Assembly: GCA_009838845.1 (NCBI GenBank)
Contig: VXRD01000007.1
Span: 1-55,619, forward strand
Reading direction: 5' to 3'
Length of the DNA: 55,619 nt
DNA from: Gemmatimonadota bacterium
Lineage (GTDB): Bacteria > Latescibacterota > UBA2968
The notes beneath the pieces are model-generated. The model saw only the letters and a list, made by a program, of their open reading frames with translations. It had not been told where the DNA came from and made no database searches. Position 1 is the stretch's first letter. Every line of letters starts with the position of its first letter. Positions 27,599 to 36,535 of this stretch are shown here, piece after piece. The position numbers were made by a program, and so were the translations under genes.

Positions 27599-28371
27599 TG
27601 GGTAATGTAATGGCGATTTTTGGCAAAGAGATGCGGTCGTATTTTGGCTCGCCAATTGCATACGTGATGGCCGGTGTGTTTTTGCTATTTAGTGGCTTTG
27701 TTTTTCGCAACCAGTTGCTCGAATTTCACGATATGACCGTATATCTGAAATTGGCAGAACGCGAAGAAAAAATTCTACTAAACGTCAATACAGAGGTTGT
27801 CACACCATTTTTTGAATTTCAGACTTTTATCTGGATGATCGTGATTCCAATGCTCACGATGCGTCTCTACGCTGAGGAAAAACGCGGGGGTACGTATGAG
27901 TTGTTGATGACCTCACCGATTACTTCAGCACAAATTTTGATAGGAAAATTTCTCGCTTGTTATGTATTGTATTTGCTAATCGAAGCGATGGCCTTCGGCT
28001 ATATTGGCGTATTGTCTATGCATGCGCAATTAGACTGGGGGCCCGTTTTTTCCGGTGCGCTGGCTGTAGTGCTTATTGGCGCCACATTTATCAGTGTGGG
28101 CATTTTGGCGTCGTCTTTGACCGAAAATCAGATTATCGCGGCTGTGTTGTCTTTTTTCTTTCTAATTCTACTGTGGATTATCGACTGGGCCGCGCGTTTT
28201 GCCAGCGACATATTTTTTGTTATTTTGAAATTTCTCTCCCTCATCGAACACACCCGAGACATGATTCACGGTGTTGTCGATACCCACGACGTGGTATTTT
28301 TTATTAGTGCTGCGGCTTTTTTTCTTTTTTTAACACATATGGTGCTCGAATCGCACAGGTGGCGAGCGTAG
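27598..28371 (+). CDS. ABC-2 type permease (GldF-like)
   Basis: The 257-residue membrane protein starts at ATG 27598, with GAGGAGGGG just upstream; an in-frame GTG at 27595 is also possible. It has about six helices. The N-terminal VMAIFGKEMRSYFGSPIAYV is the standard coupling segment of GldF/ABC-2 permeases. RLYAEEKRGGTYELLMTSPI is the conserved loop between helices 2 and 3. The substrate is unknown. The run of genes on this strand continues 13 bases later with an unrelated oxidoreductase. Confidence 0.88.
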   Translation: MGNVMAIFGKEMRSYFGSPIAYVMAGVFLLFSGFVFRNQLLEFHDMTVYLKLAEREEKILLNVNTEVVTPFFEFQTFIWMIVIPMLTMRLYAEEKRGGTYELLMTSPITSAQILIGKFLACYVLYLLIEAMAFGYIGVLSMHAQLDWGPVFSGALAVVLIGATFISVGILASSLTENQIIAAVLSFFFLILLWIIDWAARFASDIFFVILKFLSLIEHTRDMIHGVVDTHDVVFFISAAAFFLFLTHMVLESHRWRA

Positions 28372-28384
28372 GAAGGACGCTATT

Positions 28385-29380
28385 ATGAAAATCGGTATTA
28401 TGGGCATGCACTACGGACATATAAGTGGTATGTTTCACTCGGCAGTCAATGTGCCAAATAGCGAAATCGTCGGCATTGTAGAATCCGATGACGCGCTTTG
28501 CGAAAAATATACCGCAGACCACAACATCACCCGCTTTGCCACACTCGACCAGATGCTTGAAAAAGCAAAACCCGATCTGGTAATTGAGGGTCTCGAGCAT
28601 CACGAAAAAACGCCTGTCATTGAAACGTGCGCGGCAGCCAGCGTCCACATGCTACTCGACAAACCGCTCTGCCGAACGACGGAAGAATTACAACGCATCA
28701 AAACCGCTGTTGCAAAAAACAATATCAAACTCTCGACCTTTTTCACATCTCGTAGTTATGGAGCCTTTATCGCATTGAGACAGGCGATTCAAAACGGCGA
28801 TTTGGGTGACCTCGTAAGCCTCATCACCACACATCCGCACAAACTCGGCGCCAATCCCCCTGCACTCTACTTCGATGCTGACAAATATGTGGGTACATTC
28901 CACGACCTGGCAGGCCACGGGGTGGACCAGGTTCGCTGGCTCACCGGCGCAGAATACACAGGTGTTCACGCGCTCGGCACACTCAAAAAACACATCGACA
29001 CGGGCCTCATATTCGATCACGTCCAGGCTTCGTTTCAACTCGACAATGGCGCACTGGCCACCGCCACTGCCGATTGGCTCACCCCAAACGATGCGCGATC
29101 TTTTGGCGACACGCGATTCATTATTATGGGCACCGAAGGTTCGGCACACTTGCGTGCCTATGCCGACGATCACGTGCTCATTGTCTCCAACAAATCGGGC
29201 ACTTACGAACCCAAACTCCCTCCCTCAACTAATCACACATTTGTCGAAAATATGATTGATGCACTCTCGCGTGGCGAAGAAAACTCAATCTCAACAGACG
29301 ATACCCTCGCCGTTGCCAATGCCTGCATCACAGCCGAAGAATCGGCGCGACAAGGTGGAAAATTTCTATCGATCAGATAG
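28385..29380 (+). CDS. Gfo/Idh/MocA-family NAD(P)-dependent oxidoreductase
   Basis: The 331-residue protein starts with KIGIMGMHYGHISGMF, a variant of the N-terminal Rossmann glycine motif with MHYGH in place of the more usual GxGxxG. MLLDKPLCRTTEEL near residue 95 carries the family catalytic Lys. DLAGHGVDQVRWLTG near residue 178 carries the conserved catalytic-region His-Asp. These enzymes oxidise or reduce sugars and inositols, and the substrate is not apparent. The region ends convergently with the Rieske gene across the hairpin at 29391-29426. Confidence 0.88.
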   Translation: MKIGIMGMHYGHISGMFHSAVNVPNSEIVGIVESDDALCEKYTADHNITRFATLDQMLEKAKPDLVIEGLEHHEKTPVIETCAAASVHMLLDKPLCRTTEELQRIKTAVAKNNIKLSTFFTSRSYGAFIALRQAIQNGDLGDLVSLITTHPHKLGANPPALYFDADKYVGTFHDLAGHGVDQVRWLTGAEYTGVHALGTLKKHIDTGLIFDHVQASFQLDNGALATATADWLTPNDARSFGDTRFIIMGTEGSAHLRAYADDHVLIVSNKSGTYEPKLPPSTNHTFVENMIDALSRGEENSISTDDTLAVANACITAEESARQGGKFLSIR

Positions 29381-29390
29381 TGAGTGGCAC

Positions 29391-29426
29391 ACAAAAAAGC
29401 AGTAGCAGGATGTTGCCTGCTACTGC
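29391..29426 (-). terminator. Intrinsic terminator (mainly minus strand)
   Basis: A perfect 11-base-pair stem (GCAGTAGCAGG and CCTGCTACTGC) encloses a 6-base loop. On the minus strand it is followed by TTTTTTG, so it ends the Rieske transcript. On the plus strand the bases after it are not T-rich. Confidence 0.85.
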
Positions 29427-29461
29427 CTGTTCAGCCCTATGCCTTCACCTTGCCCCTTGGC

Positions 29462-31309
29462 CTAATTATCATCATCCCGCTCGCTTAGCAGTTCCCCGCG
29501 CTGCAGCCGCTCCGCGTTCTCCGTGGACCACAGAATTCCCTTCATCACCTTCTGGGCGGTAATATACCGGGTCGCCGCCAGCAGGTGCATACGCTTCTCC
29601 TTCGGATCGTCCGACAGGTCGTAGTGCCGGAACGCCACCTCCAGCACCTGGAACATGTGCAACTCCGCATCCTCGCGCAGCATAATATGGGCCAAAGTAT
29701 GCCTGAGTTTCGTGATATCGTATCCTTCCTCCAGGTACTGGCTTACCAGCACCTCAGCCTCGAAGACCTTCTGGAAATCCGCAAACTCCTGTAGCCGGTC
29801 CAACATCTTGTCCTCAGACGCGAACGTCTCGTTCAGCCGCTGTCCTTCCCTGGGCAGGCGGGCCGCTGGCATGTTGAGCCAGCGCAAATAGGTCATAAAC
29901 ACAGCGCCGTGGAAAATGCCGCGTAAAAGCTCTGCGCTCGGCGCCAGGTGGAAAGCGCGATAGAGGGCATGGGCATAAGAGTAAATATTCGCCACATCGT
30001 GCCAGTCCCCCTCGTTCTTGAGGTGGAACCGCGCTGTGCGGATGGCCCCGGCATAGGTCATCGCCCGGCAGATATCCGTGGGCTTCACACCTTCGCGCAA
30101 TTTGTCTTCGATCTCGGCGACAATCGGCTCAAACTCCTCCCCCAGCAGCGTCTGCGTAAAAGCAGAAATATCCAGCGGTGCCTCGTTTTCCTGGTTCGCT
30201 TCCCACATCCCGTCCAGACGGGTGAAAATATCTTCCAGGACCGGCACGCTGTCTTCCCACCGGGCGGTCTCCTCGTGTCGTTCCCTGCCCACTAAATCTA
30301 CCACAATCGGTCGCAAAATCTCATTCGCCCCTTCCCAATCTACATAATCTAAGGCCTCGAACATCTTATTCGCGAAATCGAGCGCGTGACCGTCCCCGGT
30401 AAAATAGAAATCCGTCGCCGTGGTAAAAACGATATCCGCAATCTCTTCTGGTGAATATCCACGGTCGTACAGGGTCATCAGAATACGCTGTGCAGCGCTG
30501 CTGCTGCGCTGATCCACCAGCCGCCGGAACCAGCGTTTGAGGGTCGCCAGGTCCGGTTCGTCCGATGTTTTGGGCAAAGGGAAACCCTGCCGCCGCGAAC
30601 CCCCTGATGTGCGTCTGGAAATCTGTGTCAGCCCGTGGACCAGGAAAAGATTGTGGTCCCTCTCGCCCACATCTTCCCACATATTTGCAGCCAGCGTCAA
30701 AATGGCCACTCCCGATGACCAACCCTCATTCGATTTATATGCCCCGTAAAAAAGTCCCTGCTGGATCATCTCCTGCGGCGTGGCACCCGCAGCCTTTAGC
30801 GCGGTAATCGCCTTGGCAATCAGGAGCGAGCTCCGATCTTTCAAACCCTGCTCAAGAATATACTTCCCCCGGTCAATCTGTCGGCGTCTGGCCGCCTCTT
30901 TTTCGCCCGGCGCAAGCCCCACGTACAGACATCCGTCATCCCGCACCTCCACGGGAAAGCTCTTCAGATCGTTTCCAGCTCCAGAGGTTATGAAACAACC
31001 GCCCGTCTTAAGGTCGAACTCCCAGTGGTGCCAGTGACAGATCAGGACCCCGTCCCGAACGCTGCCCTCGGACATCGGATATCCCATGTGCGGACAGCGG
31101 TTATCTACCGCATTGAACTCCCCCTCGTAGCGAAAAACGGCGATGTGGGTGCCCTCCACCGTAAACGGCTTCCCTTCGCCTTCTTCAAAATCATCAGCAG
31201 AGCACAATTTGTGATACACCAGATTGCCCGGATCCACCTCCGGAGAAACATCCAGAGTCATATCCCCGTCCATCAGTCGATCCTGGAAACTTTGAGTAGC
31301 GATAGCCAT
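29462..31309 (-). CDS. Rieske [2Fe-2S] protein with a large uncharacterised helical domain
   Basis: The product is 615 residues from the ATG at 31307-31309, with GAGGGGG about 7 bases before it; ATG 31315 is closer to that site. Residues 30-125 form a Rieske domain: Cys72-x-His74 (RCPHMGYPM) and Cys91-x2-His94 (CHWHHWEF) ligate the cluster. The remaining 480 residues have no motif I recognise. They look mainly helical, with IAKAITALKAAGATPQEMI and the repeated HALYRAFH- and LYDRGYSPEEIADIV-type segments. The Rieske part probably passes electrons to a reaction housed in or bound by that domain. By eye the gene is richer in G+C than its flanks. A clear promoter precedes it. Confidence 0.85.
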   Translation of the reverse strand: MAIATQSFQDRLMDGDMTLDVSPEVDPGNLVYHKLCSADDFEEGEGKPFTVEGTHIAVFRYEGEFNAVDNRCPHMGYPMSEGSVRDGVLICHWHHWEFDLKTGGCFITSGAGNDLKSFPVEVRDDGCLYVGLAPGEKEAARRRQIDRGKYILEQGLKDRSSLLIAKAITALKAAGATPQEMIQQGLFYGAYKSNEGWSSGVAILTLAANMWEDVGERDHNLFLVHGLTQISRRTSGGSRRQGFPLPKTSDEPDLATLKRWFRRLVDQRSSSAAQRILMTLYDRGYSPEEIADIVFTTATDFYFTGDGHALDFANKMFEALDYVDWEGANEILRPIVVDLVGRERHEETARWEDSVPVLEDIFTRLDGMWEANQENEAPLDISAFTQTLLGEEFEPIVAEIEDKLREGVKPTDICRAMTYAGAIRTARFHLKNEGDWHDVANIYSYAHALYRAFHLAPSAELLRGIFHGAVFMTYLRWLNMPAARLPREGQRLNETFASEDKMLDRLQEFADFQKVFEAEVLVSQYLEEGYDITKLRHTLAHIMLREDAELHMFQVLEVAFRHYDLSDDPKEKRMHLLAATRYITAQKVMKGILWSTENAERLQRGELLSERDDDN

Positions 31310-31386
31310 AACCATACCCCCTCAAAATAATGACCTGAAGTAGAAAAAAATAATAGACTAAAACCGCATTTTACGATTCAATAAAA

Positions 31387-31415
31387 AATATACTACAATT
31401 GCAGTACGTGGTCAA
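31387..31415 (-). promoter_or_regulatory. Sigma70-like promoter for the Rieske gene
   Basis: On the minus strand TTGACC (forward 31410-31415) and TATATT (forward 31387-31392) are spaced by 17 bases. Each is 5 of 6 to consensus. The start would be near 31380, about 70 bases before the ATG. Confidence 0.65.
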
Positions 31416-31531
31416 TGTGATGGTTCTGTGTCCATCCCTGCTTACACCTGCAGGGACATGCCTGCGGATACCTCCCGCCTTTCATCCTGCTCATCCTAAA
31501 ATCCCGACCCGTCGTTCTACCCAAAAAACAA

Positions 31532-31560
31532 TTGACAGGTGCTCTCCACCGCCTTATTAT
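31532..31560 (+). promoter_or_regulatory. Sigma70-like promoter for the ATP-grasp/alpha-E operon
   Basis: A perfect TTGACA (31532-31537) and TATTAT (31555-31560, 5 of 6) are spaced by 17 bases. The start would be near 31567, about 43 bases before ATG 31610. It is divergent from the Rieske promoter. Nothing else is visible in the 300-base gap 31310-31609. Confidence 0.7.
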
Positions 31561-31609
31561 TTTTTGTCGCCACGTCACGTAAGCCGTTCTTTTGCTGGAT
31601 GGTGAACAC

Positions 31610-33091
31610 ATGGACTTTTCATCTTATGAACTCGGCGGATTTTACGACGAACTCTTTGAATCTCCGAACACGCCCCATCCCGGCGCGCGATTGCTCCTCG
31701 AAAAACTCGGCGAACTCTCCAAAGACGAACTCCAAAAACGCCATCAGGCCGCCGAACTGGCCTTGATGAACATGGGCATCACATTCAACGTGTATGGCCA
31801 CGACGCTGGCGTTGAAAAAATTTTTCCCTTCGACATCATTCCGCGCATCGTTTCTCATACTGATTGGACCTACATCGAAAATGGCCTCAAGCAACGCATT
31901 CAGGCCCTCAACCTCTTCCTCTGCGACATCTACGCCGAGCAAAAAATCCTCAAAGACGGCATCATTCCCCGCTACGTCATCGACACAGCCAAAGAATTTC
32001 TAAAACCCTGCATTGGCCTTTCGCCAACCAAAGATGTGTGGTGTCACATTTCCGGCATTGACCTCGTGCGCGATAGAGACGGTCAGTTTTACATCCTCGA
32101 AGACAACATGCGCTGTCCTTCGGGCGTGTCTTATGTGCTTGAAAATCGCGAGGTTCTCAAACGCATATTTCCGGAAGTATTTGAAGCTTCTCATGTGCGA
32201 CACGTCGATGACTATCCCGCTCAATTGCTCAACACACTGCGCTCTCTATCTCCTTCCCATGTCACATCCCCAACGGTCGTTTTACTCACACCCGGCATCT
32301 ACAACTCGGCCTATTTTGAACATGCCTTTCTCGCCCAACAAATGGGTGTCGAATTGGTCGAAGGGCGGGACCTCGTCGTTGCCGATGGTTCTGTATCGAT
32401 GCGAACGACCCGAGGATTCCAGCGCATTGACGTTATTTATCGGCGCATTGATGCCGAATTTCTCGACCCAAAAGTCTTTCGTCCCGATTCCATGCTGGGC
32501 GTACCTGGCCTCCTGGAGGTCTATAAAAACGGTCAGGTAGCCATCGCAAATGCACCCGGCACAGGTGTTGCCGACGACAAGGTCGTATATGCTTATGTGC
32601 CGCAAATCATCAAATATTATCTCAACGAAGACATCCTGCTGCCCAATGTGCCCACCTATGTTTGTTGGGACGACAAGCAACGCCAGCATGTACTCGAAAA
32701 CCTGGACAACCTCGTGGTCAAAGCCGCGAATGAGTCGGGCGGATACGGCATGCTCATTGGCGTGAATTCCACACGAGCCGAACGCGAAGACTTTGCCAAC
32801 CGCATCACCCAAAACCCACGCAATTATATTGCACAGCCCACCATTGCACTCTCGCGAAGCCCTATTCTGGTAGAAGACCACTTTGAAGGTAGGCATGTCG
32901 ATTTGCGGCCCTATGTCCTCTACAATGGCGAAGACATTTATGTCTTGCCCGGTGGGCTGACGCGTGTAGCCCTTAAAAAAGGATCTCTGGTGGTCAACTC
33001 TTCACAAGGCGGGGGTAGCAAAGACACCTGGGTATTATACGACAGTGACGACCCATTTGTCCCGTCCAGGTATCTTTCACAAACGCACTAA
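31610..33091 (+). CDS. Circularly permuted type 2 ATP-grasp protein (COG2308), active-looking
   Basis: The product is 493 residues from ATG 31610; a TTG 18 bases upstream is weaker. Family landmarks include the N-terminal [29 protein letters not shown] and [20 protein letters not shown] come next. The nucleotide loop near residue 375 reads [13 protein letters not shown], and [19 protein letters not shown] and [13 protein letters not shown] complete the fold. These proteins are predicted amide-bond ligases of the amidoligase type (Iyer and Aravind described the family). The neighbours alpha-E and transglutaminase form a conserved set whose product is unknown. A strong promoter precedes it. Confidence 0.9.
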   Translation: MDFSSYELGGFYDELFESPNTPHPGARLLLEKLGELSKDELQKRHQAAELALMNMGITFNVYGHDAGVEKIFPFDIIPRIVSHTDWTYIENGLKQRIQALNLFLCDIYAEQKILKDGIIPRYVIDTAKEFLKPCIGLSPTKDVWCHISGIDLVRDRDGQFYILEDNMRCPSGVSYVLENREVLKRIFPEVFEASHVRHVDDYPAQLLNTLRSLSPSHVTSPTVVLLTPGIYNSAYFEHAFLAQQMGVELVEGRDLVVADGSVSMRTTRGFQRIDVIYRRIDAEFLDPKVFRPDSMLGVPGLLEVYKNGQVAIANAPGTGVADDKVVYAYVPQIIKYYLNEDILLPNVPTYVCWDDKQRQHVLENLDNLVVKAANESGGYGMLIGVNSTRAEREDFANRITQNPRNYIAQPTIALSRSPILVEDHFEGRHVDLRPYVLYNGEDIYVLPGGLTRVALKKGSLVVNSSQGGGSKDTWVLYDSDDPFVPSRYLSQTH

Positions 33092-33108
33092 CACGCACGA
33101 GCCACCTT

Positions 33109-34068
33109 ATGTTAAGCCGCGCAGCAGAATCCATTTACTGGATGAGTCGTTATCTTGAACGCGCCGAAAATGTCGCCCGCTTTATCGAGGTCAATTGCCA
33201 CTTGATGCTCGACTTGCCCGTTGAAGCCAAAGGGCAGTGGGAACCGCTTGTGCTCACCACTGGCGATCAGGACCTGTTCTACGAAAACTACGCAACGGAC
33301 AATCAAGCCAGCGTCATTGACTTCCTGACATTTAGTCCCATAAACCCCAACTCCATTATCTCCTGCTTGCAAAACGCCCGTGAAAATGCGCGTTCTATCC
33401 GAGAAATTATTTCACCGGAAATGTGGGAACAGATTAACAAATTCTACTTGCAGGTGCAAAACATCGACAAACCCCAAGCACAGGATACTCCCCATACCTA
33501 CTTTACAGATATCATCATGGCCAGTCACCTGTTCACAGGCATTCAGCGCAACACCATGTCTCACAATGAAGCATGGCAATTTGCTCAACTGGGGCGGGAC
33601 TTAGAACGCGCCGATAAGACCTCGCGCATCCTCGATGTCAAATACTTTTTTTTATTGCCCGAAGTTGGTGATGTGGGCACGCCCTTTGACAATATCCAGT
33701 GGTCGGCATTGCTCAAATCTGCCAGTGCCCTCGAAATGTATCGCAAGCAATATGGCCCTATCGACCCCCATAATGTGGTCGATTTCTTGCTCTTAAACCG
33801 CGAATTTCCCCGCGCTATTCGATACTGTCTCTCCAGAGCCAATCAATCCTTGCACACCATATCAGGCACACCCGAAAGCTCTTTCCAAAACACATCTGAA
33901 CAAGTACTGGGTCGCCTGCTCGCCGAACTGGATTACACCAGCATCGATGAAATCATCACGCGGGGTCTGCACGAATACCTCGACGCATTTCAAACGCGCC
34001 TCAACCGGCTTGACAACGCTATATTTGAGACCTTCTTCGCAACTTCACCCTCCTCCACGACCGCCTGA
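33109..34068 (+). CDS. Alpha-E domain protein (DUF403, COG2307)
   Basis: The 319-residue all-helical protein begins MLSRAAESIYWMSRYLERAE, which is diagnostic for the alpha-E family. NARSIREIISPEMWEQIN and WQFAQLGRDLERADKTSRI are further conserved helices. Its exact role is unknown; it always goes with circularly permuted ATP-grasp proteins and often with a transglutaminase, in separate or fused genes. It lies 17 bases after the first ATP-grasp gene and about 36 bases before the second. Confidence 0.92.
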   Translation: MLSRAAESIYWMSRYLERAENVARFIEVNCHLMLDLPVEAKGQWEPLVLTTGDQDLFYENYATDNQASVIDFLTFSPINPNSIISCLQNARENARSIREIISPEMWEQINKFYLQVQNIDKPQAQDTPHTYFTDIIMASHLFTGIQRNTMSHNEAWQFAQLGRDLERADKTSRILDVKYFFLLPEVGDVGTPFDNIQWSALLKSASALEMYRKQYGPIDPHNVVDFLLLNREFPRAIRYCLSRANQSLHTISGTPESSFQNTSEQVLGRLLAELDYTSIDEIITRGLHEYLDAFQTRLNRLDNAIFETFFATSPSSTTA

Positions 34069-34104
34069 AATCTTCCTCTTTTTTTGTTGTACAGGAAATC
34101 AGCC

Positions 34105-35580
34105 TTGTCCAAAACCCCAATTGCCGATATTATGCTCGAAGGGTACGCCATCGAACCCGGTTCTTACGACGAAATGTGGGATCCAAAAGACGGAGTACGC
34201 GCCCATTGGCATCCTTTTTTTCGCGCAATAGAACGCATGGGCAGCAAAGAACTCGCGCGCCGCCACCAGGAAGCGCGACTACGCGAAAACGGCGTTACGT
34301 ACAATGGCGATCCCGATGGCTTGCACCACCCCTGGGAACTCGATCCTATACCTCTGCTGCTTCAGGCCAATGACTGGACCCATATTGCGCGAGGGGTGTC
34401 TCAACGCGCCGAATTGCTCAACCTCGTGCTCAAAGACATCTACGGTCCCCAAACACTCATCCGAGAGGGTCTGTTGCCTTTTGAGCTCATCTATAATCAC
34501 GCCGGTTTTTTGAGGTCCTGCAAAGATATCTTTCTGCCTGCCGAGCATCAATTGCGCGTCTATGCCGCCAATCTCGCGCGAGGACCCGATGGACAGATGT
34601 GGGTTTTGTACGACCGCACACAGGCGCCTTCGGGCCTGGGATACGCGCTCGAAAACAGAACCACGATGTCGCGCATCATGCCCGCCTTGTTCAACAACTG
34701 CAATGTGCGACGTCTGGCTAATTTTTTTCGCACCTTTCAGGCCGGTCTATCTGAAATTGCTCCTCACGATAAAGAAAACCCCCGGATCGTCGTACTGACC
34801 CCGGGGCCTTTTAACGCCGCCTATTTTGAGCATGCATATCTCTCGGCTTATCTGGATTATACCCTTGTGCAAGGCGATAACCTCACCGTGCGCGATGGGC
34901 GCATGTGGCTCAAATCCATTGATGGCTTGCATCCTGTTGATATCATTTTGCGCCGCATCAATGGCGATTTTTGCGACCCATTGGAACTCAACGAAGAATC
35001 GCAACTCGGCGTTGCCGGTCTGCTCAATGCCGTGCGAAATGGGCATGTAGCCATTGCCAATCCCCTGGGCAGTAGCATGCTCGAAAATCTGGGCTTGATG
35101 CCTTTTTTGCCCGGCATTGCACGACACTTGCTGGGCGAAGATCTCATCCTGCCCTCGGTGGCCACCTGGTGGTGCGGGCAAGCGCGAGAAATGAACTATG
35201 TGCTCGATCATCTCGACAGCCTGGTTCTCTGTCCAATTGATCAGCAATCCGTTATCCCCCGCGTCTTCGGCGCCTTGCTCAGCCGTGCCGAGCGCGAAGT
35301 CTGGCGCGATCGCATCAGGGCAAATCCCACCCATTACGCAGGCCTGGAACACGTCAGCTTTGCAACGGCACCTTCCCTGATCAACGGCCACCTCGAATCT
35401 CGCTACACCACCCTCACAGCCTTTGCAGTCTCCCACCAAAATACATACTCAGTAATGCCCGGAGGTCTCACGCGCAGCGCACCCGAGCGCGGCAATTTTG
35501 TCGTTCCTACGCATACATTTGTACACAGCAAAGACACCTGGGTGATTGACGGTCACCCACACCGGAACTTTGGCGCATGA
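34105..35580 (+). CDS. Circularly permuted ATP-grasp paralogue, probably catalytically inactive
   Basis: From TTG 34105, preceded by AGGA with an 8-base spacer, the product is 491 residues. A TTG at 34084 is in frame but lacks a site. The N-terminal half keeps the family pattern (ISQRAELL-type helix, LYDRTQAPSGLGYALENRT). In the second half the nucleotide loop [13 protein letters not shown] of the paralogue is replaced by VLCPIDQQSVIPRVFG. VDLRPYV becomes YTTLTAFAV, and NSSQGGG is lost, although SKDTWV remains. Loss of the Lys and Gly loop suggests a non-catalytic partner, perhaps a heterodimer subunit. The next gene overlaps by ATGA. Confidence 0.85.
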   Translation: MSKTPIADIMLEGYAIEPGSYDEMWDPKDGVRAHWHPFFRAIERMGSKELARRHQEARLRENGVTYNGDPDGLHHPWELDPIPLLLQANDWTHIARGVSQRAELLNLVLKDIYGPQTLIREGLLPFELIYNHAGFLRSCKDIFLPAEHQLRVYAANLARGPDGQMWVLYDRTQAPSGLGYALENRTTMSRIMPALFNNCNVRRLANFFRTFQAGLSEIAPHDKENPRIVVLTPGPFNAAYFEHAYLSAYLDYTLVQGDNLTVRDGRMWLKSIDGLHPVDIILRRINGDFCDPLELNEESQLGVAGLLNAVRNGHVAIANPLGSSMLENLGLMPFLPGIARHLLGEDLILPSVATWWCGQAREMNYVLDHLDSLVLCPIDQQSVIPRVFGALLSRAEREVWRDRIRANPTHYAGLEHVSFATAPSLINGHLESRYTTLTAFAVSHQNTYSVMPGGLTRSAPERGNFVVPTHTFVHSKDTWVIDGHPHRNFGA

Positions 35581-36464
35581 ATTATCGCATCACACATCAG
35601 AGCCACTACGAATATGCAGAGACCGTGAGTCTGTCTCACAATCAAGCCCGATTGAGCCCGCGCAGTTTTTTTAATCAGACATGCTTGAATAGCCACATCA
35701 CCATCAATCCACAGCCAGCATCCTTTCGCGAGCGAAAAGATTTTTTTGGCAACCGAACCGCCTATTTTTCCATCGAACAACCCCACAATATCCTCTCAGT
35801 CACAGCCGAAAGCGATGTGCATATCGTATCGCAAACCCGATTGACCAGCGATATGCCCTGGGAAACCGTGTGTCACATCCTCAAAACCACAACCGATCCC
35901 GACCTTCTTTCAGTGCGCCAATTTGTACTGGATTCTCCCAAAGCCACTACCGTCCCCGAGTTGACAAAATATGCAGAACCGTCATTTTCTAAAGACCGTC
36001 CCTTTATAGAAGCGGTTAGCGACCTCACCCAACGCATCTACAACGACTTTGAATACGTACCTGGATTTACCACCATATCCACGCCATTATCCGATGTATT
36101 CAAACACCGCAAAGGCGTGTGTCAGGACTTTGCCCACCTGGCCATCGGTTGCCTCCGCGCTATGGGTCTGGCCGCGCGCTATATAAGCGGCTATCTCGAG
36201 ACCCTGCCCTCCCCCGACACAGATTACCTGATTGGCGCGGATGCCTCCCATGCCTGGTTCTCTGTGTACCTGCCCAATCACGGCTGGATCGACTTTGATC
36301 CGACCAACAATCTCATACCCGGTGACCGGCACATCACCGTGGCATGGGGCCGTGACTTTGCCGATGTCACCCCTCTCAAAGGCGTAGTCCTGGGCGGTGG
36401 TCAACACGCGCTCACCGTATCCGTCACTGTGGAACCAATAGAAGGGGAATTTGCGCTCGCTTAA
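35577..36464 (+). CDS. Transglutaminase-like cysteine protease family protein
   Basis: The 295-residue protein has a bacterial transglutaminase N-terminal domain (MNYRITHQSHYEYAETVSLS) and a core domain. The triad is Cys182 (KGVCQDFAHL), His225 (DASHAWFSV) and Asp241 (DFDPTNN), all intact. Such proteins cut or cross-link peptide amide bonds. In this conserved neighbourhood it may process the product of the ATP-grasp ligase, which is an inference. The ATG overlaps the stop of the second ATP-grasp gene. No signal peptide is seen. Confidence 0.92.
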   Translation: MNYRITHQSHYEYAETVSLSHNQARLSPRSFFNQTCLNSHITINPQPASFRERKDFFGNRTAYFSIEQPHNILSVTAESDVHIVSQTRLTSDMPWETVCHILKTTTDPDLLSVRQFVLDSPKATTVPELTKYAEPSFSKDRPFIEAVSDLTQRIYNDFEYVPGFTTISTPLSDVFKHRKGVCQDFAHLAIGCLRAMGLAARYISGYLETLPSPDTDYLIGADASHAWFSVYLPNHGWIDFDPTNNLIPGDRHITVAWGRDFADVTPLKGVVLGGGQHALTVSVTVEPIEGEFALA

Positions 36465-36486
36465 GGAAAGTGAACTAATCTAAATA

Positions 36487-36526
36487 AAAGAGTCCTACCG
36501 AATCCGGTAGGACTGTTATTTTTTTA
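36487..36526. terminator. Bidirectional intrinsic terminator
   Basis: A perfect 10-base-pair stem (AGTCCTACCG and CGGTAGGACT) with a 4-base loop is followed by GTTATTTTTTTAT on the plus strand. On the minus strand CTTTTATTT follows. It separates the convergent transglutaminase and enolase-superfamily genes. Confidence 0.9.
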
Positions 36527-36535
36527 TCATTGCTT

